Shown: in pieces, positions 1 through 9,594 of the stretch
Position numbering within the stretch: position 1 is the stretch's first letter
How the letters are laid out: every line of letters starts with the position of its first letter
From: an uncultured Cellvibrionales bacterium
Lineage (GTDB): Bacteria; Pseudomonadota; Gammaproteobacteria; Pseudomonadales; Dasaniaceae
NCBI GenBank assembly: GCA_913019905.1
Contig: CAJVZD010000035.1
Coordinates: forward strand, 1 to 47,668
Length of the DNA stretch: 47,668 bases
Direction: 5' to 3'
Program-made: the position numbers and the translations under genes
Notes under the pieces: generated by a model
What the model was told of the DNA's origin: nothing
What the model saw: only the letters and a program-made list of their open reading frames with translations
The model's database searches: none

Positions 1-1
1 A

Positions 2-280
2 CATCAGAACGATTTGTATCACTACACACACCCAGGCGGTAAACTTCGATTTTCTTTTGAAGATAGAGTGATCTTACACAAATCTGTTGTGTAGAGCCGT
101 AGTCATCGTATTTGTATTCGGGTCGATAATGAACTCAATTACATTTTCAGTAGTGTAGAACGTTTAGCAGAGCTGACAAATACCCGCAGCAGTTGGATAG
201 GGGCTGGAGGTGAATCTGTGCATATTCAGAAATTTTTTCGTGTGAAAAGACGAAAATCACTTGAGAGATCGCTATCGTGA
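2..280 (+). pseudogene. C-terminal end of an unidentified gene with an in-frame TAG
   Basis: One frame stays open from the window edge for 30 codons to a TAG (92-94), then continues in the same frame for 61 more codons to TGA (278-280). Both halves look protein-like. The first reads ..YHYTHPGGKLRFSFEDR.. and the second contains ..NYIFSSVERLAEL.. and ..FFRVKRR... The second half has no ATG, GTG or TTG start that would make it a separate gene, so the simplest reading is one gene broken by a nonsense codon, or a gene ending at 94 followed by chance open frame. I do not recognise the family. The 5' part lies outside the window. Confidence 0.35.
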
Positions 281-381
281 AAAAATATTGATTTTCGCTA
301 GTCGGCGGAGCAGTACGCGTTCGCGGGTAATTTATTAGCTTAGAAAATCATGTGAATCATCGCCGTTTTGGTCTGCTCTTT

Positions 382-405
382 GCAGAACTAGATATCTAGT
401 TCTGC
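382..405. repeat. perfect 24-bp palindrome
   Basis: The half-site GCAGAACTAGAT (382-393) is followed directly by its exact reverse complement with no spacer. It lies about 70 bp beyond the stop codon of the minus-strand barrel gene. Neither strand shows a clear T-run after it, so it is not a textbook intrinsic terminator. The rest of 281-476 holds no recognisable gene. Confidence 0.6.
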
Positions 406-476
406 GTTTATTCACACATATTCAATAAGAAGAGCGTTGACATTTAATACGTTGAAATATTCAGGGACGCCCGATG

Positions 477-1877
477 TTAAAACGCCTTTCTTATTCCAAC
501 ATTGAGGGAATTGTAATCAAAGTCTTCAAAGCCAACGACAGAACTGATATCGGCAAACAGTTGGACAGAATTTGCCAAAATCAAAGACGTACCTATCGTA
601 AAGTTAAAATAACTTGAATCAACGTCATCAGTCTCAAAAGAAATTTGGTTATTTCTGGGATCGTGAACATATTGAAAAGTAATGGTATCTGAATCGTCTT
701 TGAATTCGTTGTGCCACTCTGCGATAACATATGGACTTAATACGCCGTAATCTTGATTCATCACCCAGCTTGCCTGTACTCCGAGTATACCTTTAAAGGA
801 TTCAACATCTTGGGATTGATATTTTAATCCCAAGCCGCCACCTGAAGAGTCTTTTTCGGCGAAAGCGTCAATCTCAACGTCTAGGTAGCTCAGTTTTATG
901 TAGGGACTAATCGTCCTTGTGTCGCTGACAGACTGATAGCCCATTGTGATAGAAACGTTGTATTGGTCGCTGTCGGTCTTGCTGGATATCTTTCGATTGG
1001 CACCGTTTAAGTTCGGATTTGGGTTATTCGAAGAATATTTCACGCTTCGAGATGTATCGAAATCGCTGTTCCCGTAGCCTAAAATAGCCGACAAATAAAA
1101 GTTTTCTTGGCTATATAGCCCGTAGAGAGACAGTGTTGTCGTGTCAACGGACATATCACCGCCGCTTACTCTTTGGTTTTTCTCGTAGTCGGCATCGTAT
1201 TCTTCCCAGCCAATACTGGCACCCACAACGGTATTATTGCTGAGCCTGTAATCTGCTCCAACTATGAAGGTCATTGCGTCGAGGTCAAATCCATCTTCAC
1301 GGTCTGTTGCGTCTTTTTCGCCTGAACCACCAGATATATTCGCAAAAAGGGAGAAATCTTCACTTAATCCAACGTCGTCGCCGCTGGCGCCCATACCGAG
1401 TATTTGACTGTTTTTTGCGTAGTATTGTTGTTCGTCTGAGTCAGCATAATTTGTTTGAGCTAATCGAGTTAACAAACCTGAGATTCTACTGCCGATAATG
1501 GCATTTTGTCCAGACATCGTATCGGTCGCAATATTACTTTGGGCCATAACTTCTTCGCCAGCGACCTCTTGCAGGACATTTGCCAGTTCGCTGTTACTGA
1601 TGCCCAAAGTTTTTGACGATTCTATTGGTAAGCCGAGGGCGGTGTGAACCATTTCCCCACAGCGGTCAAACAAGTCAGTTCTCTCTACGCTTCCGACAAA
1701 GTCTTGCGCTGCAACAAATTGACCACAAACGGCGTTGACTCCGTCTCCCATTATTTGTTGTAAGTCCGTCTCGCCAACTTTGCCGAGCGGTAGCGTCGGT
1801 TCATACGCTAAAGCAGTTGAAGTTATCCCCAAAAACGTTGAAAGAATGATAAACCTTGAATTTATTGATTTCGACAT
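477..1877 (-). CDS. autotransporter-type outer-membrane beta-barrel protein
   Basis: The 466-residue product has a Sec signal peptide (about residues 1-24, cleaved after ALA), a short N-terminal region (25-170) that includes an Asn/Gln-rich helical stretch, and a C-terminal half of alternating amphipathic strands with many aromatic residues. It ends in ..NVGIRKAF, the terminal Phe being the usual signal for BAM-dependent outer-membrane insertion. This matches the autotransporter beta-domain class. There is little room for a long passenger, so it may act mainly as a surface barrel with a small exposed or periplasmic plug. An AAGGA box lies about 9 nt before the ATG. It diverges from the kinase gene across a 111-bp gap. 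The substrate or role is unknown. Confidence 0.75.
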   Translation of the reverse strand: MSKSINSRFIILSTFLGITSTALAYEPTLPLGKVGETDLQQIMGDGVNAVCGQFVAAQDFVGSVERTDLFDRCGEMVHTALGLPIESSKTLGISNSELANVLQEVAGEEVMAQSNIATDTMSGQNAIIGSRISGLLTRLAQTNYADSDEQQYYAKNSQILGMGASGDDVGLSEDFSLFANISGGSGEKDATDREDGFDLDAMTFIVGADYRLSNNTVVGASIGWEEYDADYEKNQRVSGGDMSVDTTTLSLYGLYSQENFYLSAILGYGNSDFDTSRSVKYSSNNPNPNLNGANRKISSKTDSDQYNVSITMGYQSVSDTRTISPYIKLSYLDVEIDAFAEKDSSGGGLGLKYQSQDVESFKGILGVQASWVMNQDYGVLSPYVIAEWHNEFKDDSDTITFQYVHDPRNNQISFETDDVDSSYFNFTIGTSLILANSVQLFADISSVVGFEDFDYNSLNVGIRKAF

Positions 1878-1926
1878 TGCGAAGAGTCCTTATCTGTTGT
1901 TTTTATATCACTAGTGGTTATAGTTA

Positions 1927-1932
1927 TATAAT
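1927..1932 (+). promoter_or_regulatory. possible -10 element for the kinase gene
   Basis: TATAAT occurs in the 111-bp divergent gap between the barrel gene and the kinase, 57 bp before the kinase ATG. I see no good TTGACA-like -35 at the expected distance, so this is only a candidate. Confidence 0.3.
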
Positions 1933-1988
1933 ACTGTAAACCAAAGATGGGTTTTTACAACAGTTAACGCAACGGCGACCGAGAAATA

Positions 1989-3569
1989 ATGAACAATTCG
2001 GATAACACTGATCGTCCAAACGACACTGATGACCACGAAAAAACCGTTATCGTATCGAGAACGACTCAATTTTCTGATACGGCGGCACTAAACAAGGGTT
2101 CAAATCACACTGATATTGATGATTCTGAGGGAACTGTCCTTGTATCAACAATGAATACGTCGAGCGATCCTGACAGAACCCTGGCATTACCTCCTGAAGC
2201 GCTCACTAAAGATCCGGACCGAACTATCGCTTTACCCGACAATGGCCCGGTCAGCAACAGTGATTTCGCTGGATTTAAATTGGGCGATACCATTAAAGGT
2301 CGGTTTGTTTTGACAGAGCACCTGGGTGCTGGCGGGATGGGCAGCGTATATAAAGCACTTGATTTGATACAGGAAGAAGCGCAGGACAAAAACCCCTGGG
2401 TGGCAATAAAACTACTCGATAATATTGAGTTAGATGGCCAGGATGCCCTCATTTTTTTGCAGAGAGAAACCAGTAAGGCCCGCAGTTTATCTCATCCCAA
2501 TATCATTACCGTCTACGATGTAGATCGCGATACAAATGTCGTATTTATGACCATGGAATGCCTTGATGGCATCTCCCTCGAACAGTGGATAGAACAAAAT
2601 TCACCTGCAACATTGGAGCAGTGTCTTCCGATATGGATAGCAGCAGCGTCGGCTCTCGAATATGCTCATCAAAAGGGTCTGGTCCACTGCGATTTTAAAC
2701 CCGGAAATGTCGTCATTAGTAATACCAATGAAATCAAAGTCATTGATTTTGGTATTGCCAGAGCGAAGGCCGACGCGTTTAGTGGTAATAAAACCATGCT
2801 TGACCTAAACGCCATGGGGGCGATGACCCGTGCCTATGCCAGCTGCGAAATGATTGAAGGTCAGGCGCCGGAGCCCACGGACGACATTTATGCGTTAGCC
2901 ATCGTGATGTATAAAATGTTGACCGGAAAACATCCTTATCCGGGTAAAACCGCCACCCAAGCACGAGCGATGAAATTAGCACCTCCGGTCATAAAAGACT
3001 TAAAAAAATCTGTGTGGTTACAGCTTAATGCCGGCCTAAGTTACGATCGGGCAAGCCGACCGCAACATGCATTAGAAATTTTGAAAGGGCTCATTAAGGA
3101 AAAACCTTCCTTCGACATCAGGCTCCTTGGCGGGGGTGTCGTAGCTTTAGTTACAGCGCTCGGATTTGTCGGGTTTCAGCTCAATCAACAAGAGACTCAA
3201 CAAATTCCAGTCGGGCCGCAAACTATACCGACTACGGTGCAACCACAAGAACCGGTACTGTCTCCTGAAGAAGCGGAAGAATTGGAAATAAAGTTAAACA
3301 CAGCAGAAGCTCATTTATTAATGGGTTTTTATGTTCTACCCCCGACGAATAATGCTTACGACGCTTTCAAGGATGTTTTGGTTCTTTATCCCTATAATCA
3401 AAGGGCGAAAGCAGGAATCAAGGAAATCGCAGACCATTTTGCGACAGAAAGTAAGCGATATAGTTCGAATCGGCAGGCAGAACAAGCACTTAACGCTATT
3501 CAGCAAGGCCTTAAAGTGATGCCAGACCACGCGGAACTTCTATTTTTGCGGGAAGAGTATCTTCAATAA
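1989..3569 (+). CDS. membrane-anchored Ser/Thr protein kinase, non-RD type
   Basis: Eukaryote-like Ser/Thr kinase of 526 residues. Residues 1-95 are polar and carry four Thr-hydrophobic repeats (KTVIVS, GTVLVS, DRTLALP, DRTIALP). The kinase domain runs from about 104 to 370, with a Gly-rich loop GAGGMGSV (113-120), VAIK Lys141, HCDFKPGN at 233-240 and DFG at 253-255. The HRD arginine is Cys, so this is a non-RD kinase, while the catalytic Asp and the Asn are intact. A single membrane segment follows (about 377-398), then a periplasmic region with TPR-like helices to the end. The kinase should therefore be cytoplasmic with an outside tail. It lies upstream of the caspase-like lipoprotein on the same strand with a 212-bp gap. 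No cognate PP2C phosphatase is in the window. Confidence 0.85.
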   Translation: MNNSDNTDRPNDTDDHEKTVIVSRTTQFSDTAALNKGSNHTDIDDSEGTVLVSTMNTSSDPDRTLALPPEALTKDPDRTIALPDNGPVSNSDFAGFKLGDTIKGRFVLTEHLGAGGMGSVYKALDLIQEEAQDKNPWVAIKLLDNIELDGQDALIFLQRETSKARSLSHPNIITVYDVDRDTNVVFMTMECLDGISLEQWIEQNSPATLEQCLPIWIAAASALEYAHQKGLVHCDFKPGNVVISNTNEIKVIDFGIARAKADAFSGNKTMLDLNAMGAMTRAYASCEMIEGQAPEPTDDIYALAIVMYKMLTGKHPYPGKTATQARAMKLAPPVIKDLKKSVWLQLNAGLSYDRASRPQHALEILKGLIKEKPSFDIRLLGGGVVALVTALGFVGFQLNQQETQQIPVGPQTIPTTVQPQEPVLSPEEAEELEIKLNTAEAHLLMGFYVLPPTNNAYDAFKDVLVLYPYNQRAKAGIKEIADHFATESKRYSSNRQAEQALNAIQQGLKVMPDHAELLFLREEYLQ

Positions 3570-3781
3570 AGCGTTCTTTTGACGTTTTGAACTATCGAGA
3601 CCACGTCCATTTCTGCAGACGTTATTAGGTAGTCGCGATTATCATTCCCTGATGTGCGTCTACTGTTGGTCATAGGTGAAAATAGGTCTATTATGATGCG
3701 ATACCGATGATTGCGGAATCGAATCTCAGCGTAATTTACAATCTATAATTTTCTGAAAGACTCTCTTAAAAGGAGCATACA

Positions 3782-6178
3782 ATGGATGTAAAAAATCACA
3801 CTTTCCCGATAGCATCAGGAACGCAACCTTTGTCAAAGAAGAGACGAACGTTTAGGGTCGTGTCGACAATTGTCGCACTCATTTCTTTTGCGAGCTGTAG
3901 TACGACAACCCAGGAAGGAGCGGCTAAAGTCAGTAACAAGGCAGGTATTTCTGTTGATAAGCTCGTCCTAGTCGATTGCCTATTACCAGGCCAGGTCAGA
4001 AAACTCGGTACTCGCAATACCTTTGTAACACCGCGACGACCGGCTCGTTTGCATGCCTCAGAATGTAGTATCCGTGGCGGAGAATATACGGAATACGATC
4101 GCGCTAATTTAACGTCATCTGTCAATGTCTGGACTCCACTGGCACAACAGGGAGACGCAAAGGCACAAAATTATCTGGGTGAAATCTACGAGGCTGGGAT
4201 CAGCGGCAATCCCGACTATCAATTGGCTGCGCTTTGGTACCAACGCGCTGCAGATCAAGGGCTGAAAGCGGCGCAGGTTAATCTGGGTTTTTTGTATGAA
4301 TCGGGAAAAGGCGTTGGGCAAGATAAAGCCAAGGCACTAAATCTATATCGCTTAGCCGCTGATTTACAGGACGATCAGTTAGAATATATGTCTGTTATCG
4401 ATAAGAAAGTATCGGAACAGTTAGACCGTTGGAAAGGTAAGCTCAGCCGTAGCCAAAAACAAACTGACAAGGAGAAAAAGGCGGTTGGTAAACTGCAAAG
4501 GCAATTGGAAATCGCTACCGGTAAATTGAAAAAATTATCTCGCATTGCTTTCATGGCAAGAGAGCAACCGTCTAGTTCGTCAGCCGAAACTACCCGACAA
4601 TTAACTAAACTGCGCAACGAAAAGCAGGACTTGATACGGAAGCTCGCTGTACAAAATGAAAAGATAGTGGAGCTCAGGCAGGAAGCACGCCAAGAGCGTG
4701 CTCGGATGAATTACCAGATCGATGGGCTCAATGAAAATCAACTACAGCTGGCCAAGCAGATCGGTGAAAAGAAAATTGAACTGTCCCGGGTAAAAGGTTT
4801 ATTGACCGCATTAAGTGAGGAGTATCAGCAAGAAAAGGAGCAGTATCAGCAAGACTTTAACGATGAAACAAAAACAAAGGCGAGCAGTGATTATGCTTAT
4901 CAAAATCAAATCGCTAACCAGAACATCGAACTGGTCGAGTTAAAACAAAAAATAGCGTTCTATCAACAACAAGAAAAGATCTATAATGAAAACATCTCTC
5001 ACCAGCAGCTGGAATTGGAAAGCAATACCAATCAGGGCGCAGAATTCAAACAACTCAGTCAAGCTAAAATTGACAGTTTAGTGTTGGAGTTAAAACAGAC
5101 TCAATCGCTTGTCGAAAATAGTCAGCGTCGTCAGCAGCAGCTAGTCGCCGAAAATGACATTTTGACTGATCAATTACAATCTCAGCTTGCGCAGACGGAA
5201 TTAGAGAAGAACACGGTAGCGAACTTGACAAACCGCCTGGTTGATAAAGCAGAAACCTTGGCCGATCGCCACAGTCAAATTATTAGATTAGAAGAGAAAG
5301 TGAACCAGCTAGACGCGAAGCTTAGCGGACTAAACAATCTGCCAAAACCCGTTTTAGCGTCGTCGACGAAGCGTGTCCCATTGAAGCAAACTGTCGCAGG
5401 CGATGCCGGATTTCCCGACTCACTCAATAGTCGATTCGGAGAATTTCATGCGTTAATCATCGGAAATGATGAATATCAATACCAACAAAACTTGAGAACG
5501 GCGGTTGCAGACGCGATCAGTATCGAAGAAGTGCTATCGACCCAATATGGTTATAAGACGACTCTGCTTCTAAACGCGACTCGTAAAGATATTTTGAGTA
5601 CGCTTTACACCATGCAGGGAGAGCTGGACAGTAATAAAAATCTATTGGTCTATTACGCCGGTCATGGCGAAATGCGCGATTCCAGAGGACACTGGTTGCC
5701 GGTTGATGCGGAAATCAACGACCAGTCTAATTGGATTCCAACCCAACAAGTCACCGATTTGATTTCGCAATTCGATGCGCGAAAAATTATTATTATTGCC
5801 GATTCCTGTTTTTCCGGTGTTCTAACGCGTAGCTCTATATTGTCTCCTGGCATTAAAATTGATGTTGAAAATCAGAAGCATCTAAAATGGCTACAAGCGA
5901 TGTCGAAAGGAAAGTCGCGTACGGTATTGACATCCGGGGGACTGCAGCCGGTGCTCGATGGAGGAGGGGGAGAGCACTCCGTATTCGCAAAACATTTTCT
6001 TGCGGCTTTAGACAATAACAAATCGGTGATTGATGCGCATACGCTATATAATCGAATATTCCCAGCAGTAAAAGAAGATGCAATTACTTTGAATGTCGAA
6101 CAATCGCCGCAATACGCACCGATAAAAGGCGTCAACCATCACTCAGTCGACTACTTCTTTATTAGCCAAGGCGGGTAG
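3782..6178 (+). CDS. caspase-fold (C14) lipoprotein with Sel1 repeats and long coiled coil
   Basis: The 798-residue product starts with a basic stretch and a hydrophobic segment ending FASC (a weak lipobox at about residue 40), so it is probably an exported lipoprotein. Residues about 115-200 hold two to three Sel1-type repeats (AAxWYxxAAxQGxxxAQ pattern), and about 210-530 are a Gln/Glu/Lys-rich coiled coil. The C-terminal region (about 555-798) is a peptidase C14/metacaspase fold: FHALIIGNDEY strand, catalytic His628 in YYAGHG and Cys676 in DSCFSG. A clear AAGGAG box precedes the ATG. The protease dyad is intact. Bacterial caspase-like proteins of this sort are often fused to protein-interaction repeats, but the substrate is unknown. 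The neighbouring kinase may be functionally linked (inference). Confidence 0.85.
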   Translation: MDVKNHTFPIASGTQPLSKKRRTFRVVSTIVALISFASCSTTTQEGAAKVSNKAGISVDKLVLVDCLLPGQVRKLGTRNTFVTPRRPARLHASECSIRGGEYTEYDRANLTSSVNVWTPLAQQGDAKAQNYLGEIYEAGISGNPDYQLAALWYQRAADQGLKAAQVNLGFLYESGKGVGQDKAKALNLYRLAADLQDDQLEYMSVIDKKVSEQLDRWKGKLSRSQKQTDKEKKAVGKLQRQLEIATGKLKKLSRIAFMAREQPSSSSAETTRQLTKLRNEKQDLIRKLAVQNEKIVELRQEARQERARMNYQIDGLNENQLQLAKQIGEKKIELSRVKGLLTALSEEYQQEKEQYQQDFNDETKTKASSDYAYQNQIANQNIELVELKQKIAFYQQQEKIYNENISHQQLELESNTNQGAEFKQLSQAKIDSLVLELKQTQSLVENSQRRQQQLVAENDILTDQLQSQLAQTELEKNTVANLTNRLVDKAETLADRHSQIIRLEEKVNQLDAKLSGLNNLPKPVLASSTKRVPLKQTVAGDAGFPDSLNSRFGEFHALIIGNDEYQYQQNLRTAVADAISIEEVLSTQYGYKTTLLLNATRKDILSTLYTMQGELDSNKNLLVYYAGHGEMRDSRGHWLPVDAEINDQSNWIPTQQVTDLISQFDARKIIIIADSCFSGVLTRSSILSPGIKIDVENQKHLKWLQAMSKGKSRTVLTSGGLQPVLDGGGGEHSVFAKHFLAALDNNKSVIDAHTLYNRIFPAVKEDAITLNVEQSPQYAPIKGVNHHSVDYFFISQGG

Positions 6179-6267
6179 TTTTTTTTAAAGAGCCTTTGTC
6201 ATTGATTTGGTATTCACAGGATGGTAACGGGGGAATGGGGAACAAATCTAAAACTTGATAATGGGAT

Positions 6268-7101
6268 TTGCGTTTAGCTGATATGCAAGGGTGGACAATT
6301 TTACAGGTTATTTCGAGTTACTTTGCAATCATTTTCCTGGTGTTTGTATCTGGCTGTCAGAGCGCATCTGAGCGATTTGAACAAAAAGCAATTGCCGCGG
6401 CTTTCACGCCTCAGGTTATAGAAACCGGTATTTTTTCCCACAAGATCTATAAAAATCACCAACTACTCGACGGTAAGCTTCATATCTATTTGACGGGCGA
6501 CGGTTTGCCCTGGATGGCTGGAGTGATTCCATCGGTTGATCCAACTCCGAGAGATACGATTATTTTTGATCTTATAGAACAGGATCAGTCAGCGGCTCTT
6601 ATTCTTGGTCGGCCTTGTTATCATGGATTCTCCGATAAATCGTATTGTGATTCAGGACTTTGGACCGGCAAACGTTATTCTGAAGATATCGTTGAGAGTC
6701 TGTCGATTGCCGTAGAACAGTTGTCTGAGCAGTATCGAGCGTCCAGCTTGGTCCTCATAGGCTATAGTGGCGGTGGGGCTTTGGCTGTGTTGCTTGCGGA
6801 AAAAGTTTCGAATGTTTCTGCAGTTATCACCATTGGGGGAAATTTGAATATTTTGTTGTGGACCCAGCACCACCAACTCCTACCGCTTAACGGTTCGATG
6901 AATCCTGCTGAAAGACCGGGATTACCTGTCACTATTATGCAAAAACACTTTATTGGAAGTGAAGACAAGATAGTTCCAGCATCAATGTTGAAAACTTATG
7001 TAGAGAGTCATGGGGCGAGTGAACTCGTGGTTGTCGATGGCTTTGATCATCGTTGCTGCTGGAAAAATATATGGGCGGAAATATTGAAGCAAATACCGTA
7101 A
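6268..7101 (+). CDS. alpha/beta-hydrolase lipoprotein
   Basis: Predicted serine hydrolase of 277 residues. A hydrophobic N-terminus ends in a lipobox-like FVSGC, so it is probably lipid-anchored on the periplasmic side. The hydrolase triad is visible: Ser167 in GYSGGG, Asp233 in GSEDKIVP and His261 in GFDHRCC. The called start is TTG (6268). An ATG five codons downstream (6283) is an alternative, and neither has a strong ribosome site. The TTG start keeps an Arg before the hydrophobic core, which suits a signal peptide better. It follows the caspase gene by about 90 bp on the same strand. Substrate unknown; esterase or acyl hydrolase is plausible. Confidence 0.75.
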   Translation: MRLADMQGWTILQVISSYFAIIFLVFVSGCQSASERFEQKAIAAAFTPQVIETGIFSHKIYKNHQLLDGKLHIYLTGDGLPWMAGVIPSVDPTPRDTIIFDLIEQDQSAALILGRPCYHGFSDKSYCDSGLWTGKRYSEDIVESLSIAVEQLSEQYRASSLVLIGYSGGGALAVLLAEKVSNVSAVITIGGNLNILLWTQHHQLLPLNGSMNPAERPGLPVTIMQKHFIGSEDKIVPASMLKTYVESHGASELVVVDGFDHRCCWKNIWAEILKQIP

Positions 7102-7131
7102 CATTTATTTTTAGAAGAAAGGTTGATATAA

Positions 7132-7311
7132 ATGCCAGTCCAGAATCAAGATTTACTCTGGTTGGAAGTTATCCACGATGAACAGATTAGTTCGTTTGCA
7201 ACAAACCTTAAACACAGGCGTGGCGTAATTGAATGTGGCATGGCGGCGGTGGGTAGAAAAGTTAGTAATCTTTGGCTATTGGTGCTGATATCGCCGACCC
7301 TATTTTTATAG
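7132..7311 (+). CDS. small hypothetical ORF (59 aa)
   Basis: An ATG preceded by AGAAAGG at about 9 nt opens a 59-codon frame ending in TAG. The product has a charged N-terminal half and a hydrophobic tail (..NLWLLVLISPTLFL). I recognise no family. It could be a real small membrane-associated peptide, or the 5' end of a decayed gene. The remainder of the 7312-7621 gap holds nothing convincing. Confidence 0.25.
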   Translation: MPVQNQDLLWLEVIHDEQISSFATNLKHRRGVIECGMAAVGRKVSNLWLLVLISPTLFL

Positions 7312-7621
7312 TGATGAAATCGATGTTGAGCACGAGGAAATAACAAGACTGATTTGTTAGCAGTTCGAAAAAAACGCTTTTACGTGAATGCCGAAAACCT
7401 TGTGGTGTATGGTTAGACAGTCGGAGCGAAGAGTAGGGATAGTGAATTGTGGTGCAATAAAACTGGATCATACTTCTCAACTCTCCATCCCATTGCATTG
7501 TTTAGTATTTGGGAACCGAAGAAAGTTCATGCGCGTATCGGCACGCTAGAATGTTGATTTTCTAGGACATCAATAGGTTCGCTGTTTCTCTATAATGCGC
7601 GCCAATGTGTATAACCGAGTA

Positions 7622-8584
7622 TTACAACTTCCGCAAATACACGTCGGAAATACCGTGATTAACATTCTTGCGTAAAATCAGTTGCGCGCGTTCTCGGGTG
7701 GGGAGAATATTCGCGCGCAGGTTTTCCTCGTTTATCGACTTCCAGATTCGGTGCGCAAAATCGATGGCTTCCTGCTCTGATATTTTTGCTAGTCCATGAA
7801 AGAACGCGTCTGGATCTTTAAAAGCGGTTTCTCGTAAGTTCAAAATACGTTCTATATACCACTTTTCAATATGCTCGACATCAGCATCGAGATAAATCGA
7901 AAAATCAAAAAAGTCCGATACTGCGGGAGGTGTATTATCTGCACCGTGTAAAAGCGGTACTTGTAATACATTAAGTCCTTCGACGATAAGAATATCGGGC
8001 TGATCAATAATCTTCATTTCATCCGGCACAATGTCATAGATTTGATGCGAATAGACCGGCGCCTTGACATTGCTCTTCCCGGACTTAACATCGTTCAGAA
8101 ATGCGATGAGTTTCTTTTGATCGAAGCTCTCGGGAAAGCCCTTCCGCTCCATGAGCTGTCGTTCTTCGAGTACAGCGTTGCTGTAGAGAAAGCCGTCTGT
8201 CGTGACGAGATCCACTTTCGGGTGGTTCGGCCAACGTGCAAGAAGCGCTTGTAAAATTCGTCCTGTGGTACTTTTTCCGACCGCGACGCTACCAGCCAGG
8301 CCGATAATATAAGGCACCTTGGGGCGTAATCGACCCAAAAATGTGGATGTGACGCGGTGTAAATCCTGAGTCGCACCAACGTAAAGGTTTAGCAGACGTG
8401 ATAGAGGAAGATAAATCATCGTGACTTCATCCAGTGAAATAATTTCACCGCGCCCCCGCATGTTAATGACTTCTTCTTCAGAGAGGACTATCGGTGTGTC
8501 TGCCCGTAGGTTTGCCCACCCGTCCGCCGTAAAATGCCGATAGGCCGTAGGTGTAATATAATTGTTTGTTGTTTTATCTTGCAT
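7622..8584 (-). CDS. coaA: type I pantothenate kinase
   Basis: CoaA phosphorylates pantothenate with ATP, the first committed and feedback-regulated step of coenzyme A synthesis in the cytoplasm. The 320 residues match the usual length (E. coli about 316). The Walker A motif GSVAVGKS is at 98-105, followed by the family stretch TTDGFLYSN and the VEGLNVLQ strand typical of bacterial CoaA. The C-terminus ends with a basic segment as in the family. The start at Met1 gives a normal N-terminus. It is transcribed divergently from the enoyl-CoA hydratase and has no operon partner here. Confidence 0.95.
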   Translation of the reverse strand: MQDKTTNNYITPTAYRHFTADGWANLRADTPIVLSEEEVINMRGRGEIISLDEVTMIYLPLSRLLNLYVGATQDLHRVTSTFLGRLRPKVPYIIGLAGSVAVGKSTTGRILQALLARWPNHPKVDLVTTDGFLYSNAVLEERQLMERKGFPESFDQKKLIAFLNDVKSGKSNVKAPVYSHQIYDIVPDEMKIIDQPDILIVEGLNVLQVPLLHGADNTPPAVSDFFDFSIYLDADVEHIEKWYIERILNLRETAFKDPDAFFHGLAKISEQEAIDFAHRIWKSINEENLRANILPTRERAQLILRKNVNHGISDVYLRKL

Positions 8585-8766
8585 AGTGGCCCCGATAGTA
8601 AGAACGCTAAGGATATAGGTGTACTCTGGATAATTCCAGAAGGTTTTAGCGCAAAGATTGGCTATAAGGAAGATGCTGATAGATGGCTAAATATTCAAAG
8701 AGAGGGCTTCACTATCTCGGTCGAATGTCAGACAATGCTGGGAAAGTAAATTTCAAGAGCGTGTGA

Positions 8767-9594
8767 ATGAATCTTAAATCAACTCAATATTCTGTCATCG
8801 ATGGTATTGCTACTATCCTGTTATCTCGGCCGAAGCGACGCAACGCGTGGACTGGCCGCATGCATACCGAGTATCGCTGGTGTCTTTCTCAGGCCGATAA
8901 CGACCCGCTCGTGCGGGTAATTGTTGTAACTGGAGATCCGGATGGCAAAGCTTTTTGTGCAGGGGCCGATCTCAGTGGTTTAGAAAAAATATCGGAGAAA
9001 GGAGAGTACGATGCTGGGATCGATGCAGACATAGCCACTCCCGGGTATGGATTCGATGCAAACTTCGATGCTACCTTTGCTTACCATTTTGGTATTGCAA
9101 AGCCGATTATAGCCGCAATGAACGGTGCAGCAGCGGGTGTGGGCTTGGTTCTAGCGGCTTTTTGTGATTTACGCTTCGCGGTGCAGGGAGCGAAATTCAC
9201 TGCCGCCCACGGTCGTTTTAACTTTCCGGCTGAGTATGGTTTGTCCTGGATTCTTCCAAAGCAAATCGGCGTAACCAATGCTAACGATATTCTTTTGTCC
9301 TCTCGGGTTTTTACATCCAATGAAGCGATGGATATGGGGTTTCTTAACAAACTGTCGAGCCCTGAAGCGCTGCTGAATGAGGTATATGCCTATGCTCGAG
9401 AAATGGCGAAGACCGCTTCTCCCGGGTCATTAAGAGAGACGAAGCGCCAGCTCTACCGCGATTGGCATCGTAGCGTGTCTGAATCGGTACAAGATAGCGA
9501 ACGTTTACTCAAGGAAATGGCCCGGCATCCCGACTATACTGAAGGTGTGGCAGCGTGGATGGAGAAGCGAGTCGCCTGTTGGAAGGGAGACTAA
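8767..9594 (+). CDS. enoyl-CoA hydratase/isomerase family protein
   Basis: Crotonase-fold protein of 275 residues. The two oxyanion-hole segments are present: AFCAGADL near residue 60 and GAAAGVGL near 120. A Glu in PAEYGLSW lies where a catalytic Glu is found in hydratases. The longer insert after the first motif (GEYDAGIDAD..) resembles hydratases of branched or ring-derived acyl-CoAs more than the FadB type. Probable role: hydration or isomerisation of an enoyl-CoA in fatty-acid or related catabolism. It stands alone, with 182 bp to the divergent coaA and a long non-coding stretch after it. Confidence 0.85.
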   Translation: MNLKSTQYSVIDGIATILLSRPKRRNAWTGRMHTEYRWCLSQADNDPLVRVIVVTGDPDGKAFCAGADLSGLEKISEKGEYDAGIDADIATPGYGFDANFDATFAYHFGIAKPIIAAMNGAAAGVGLVLAAFCDLRFAVQGAKFTAAHGRFNFPAEYGLSWILPKQIGVTNANDILLSSRVFTSNEAMDMGFLNKLSSPEALLNEVYAYAREMAKTASPGSLRETKRQLYRDWHRSVSESVQDSERLLKEMARHPDYTEGVAAWMEKRVACWKGD

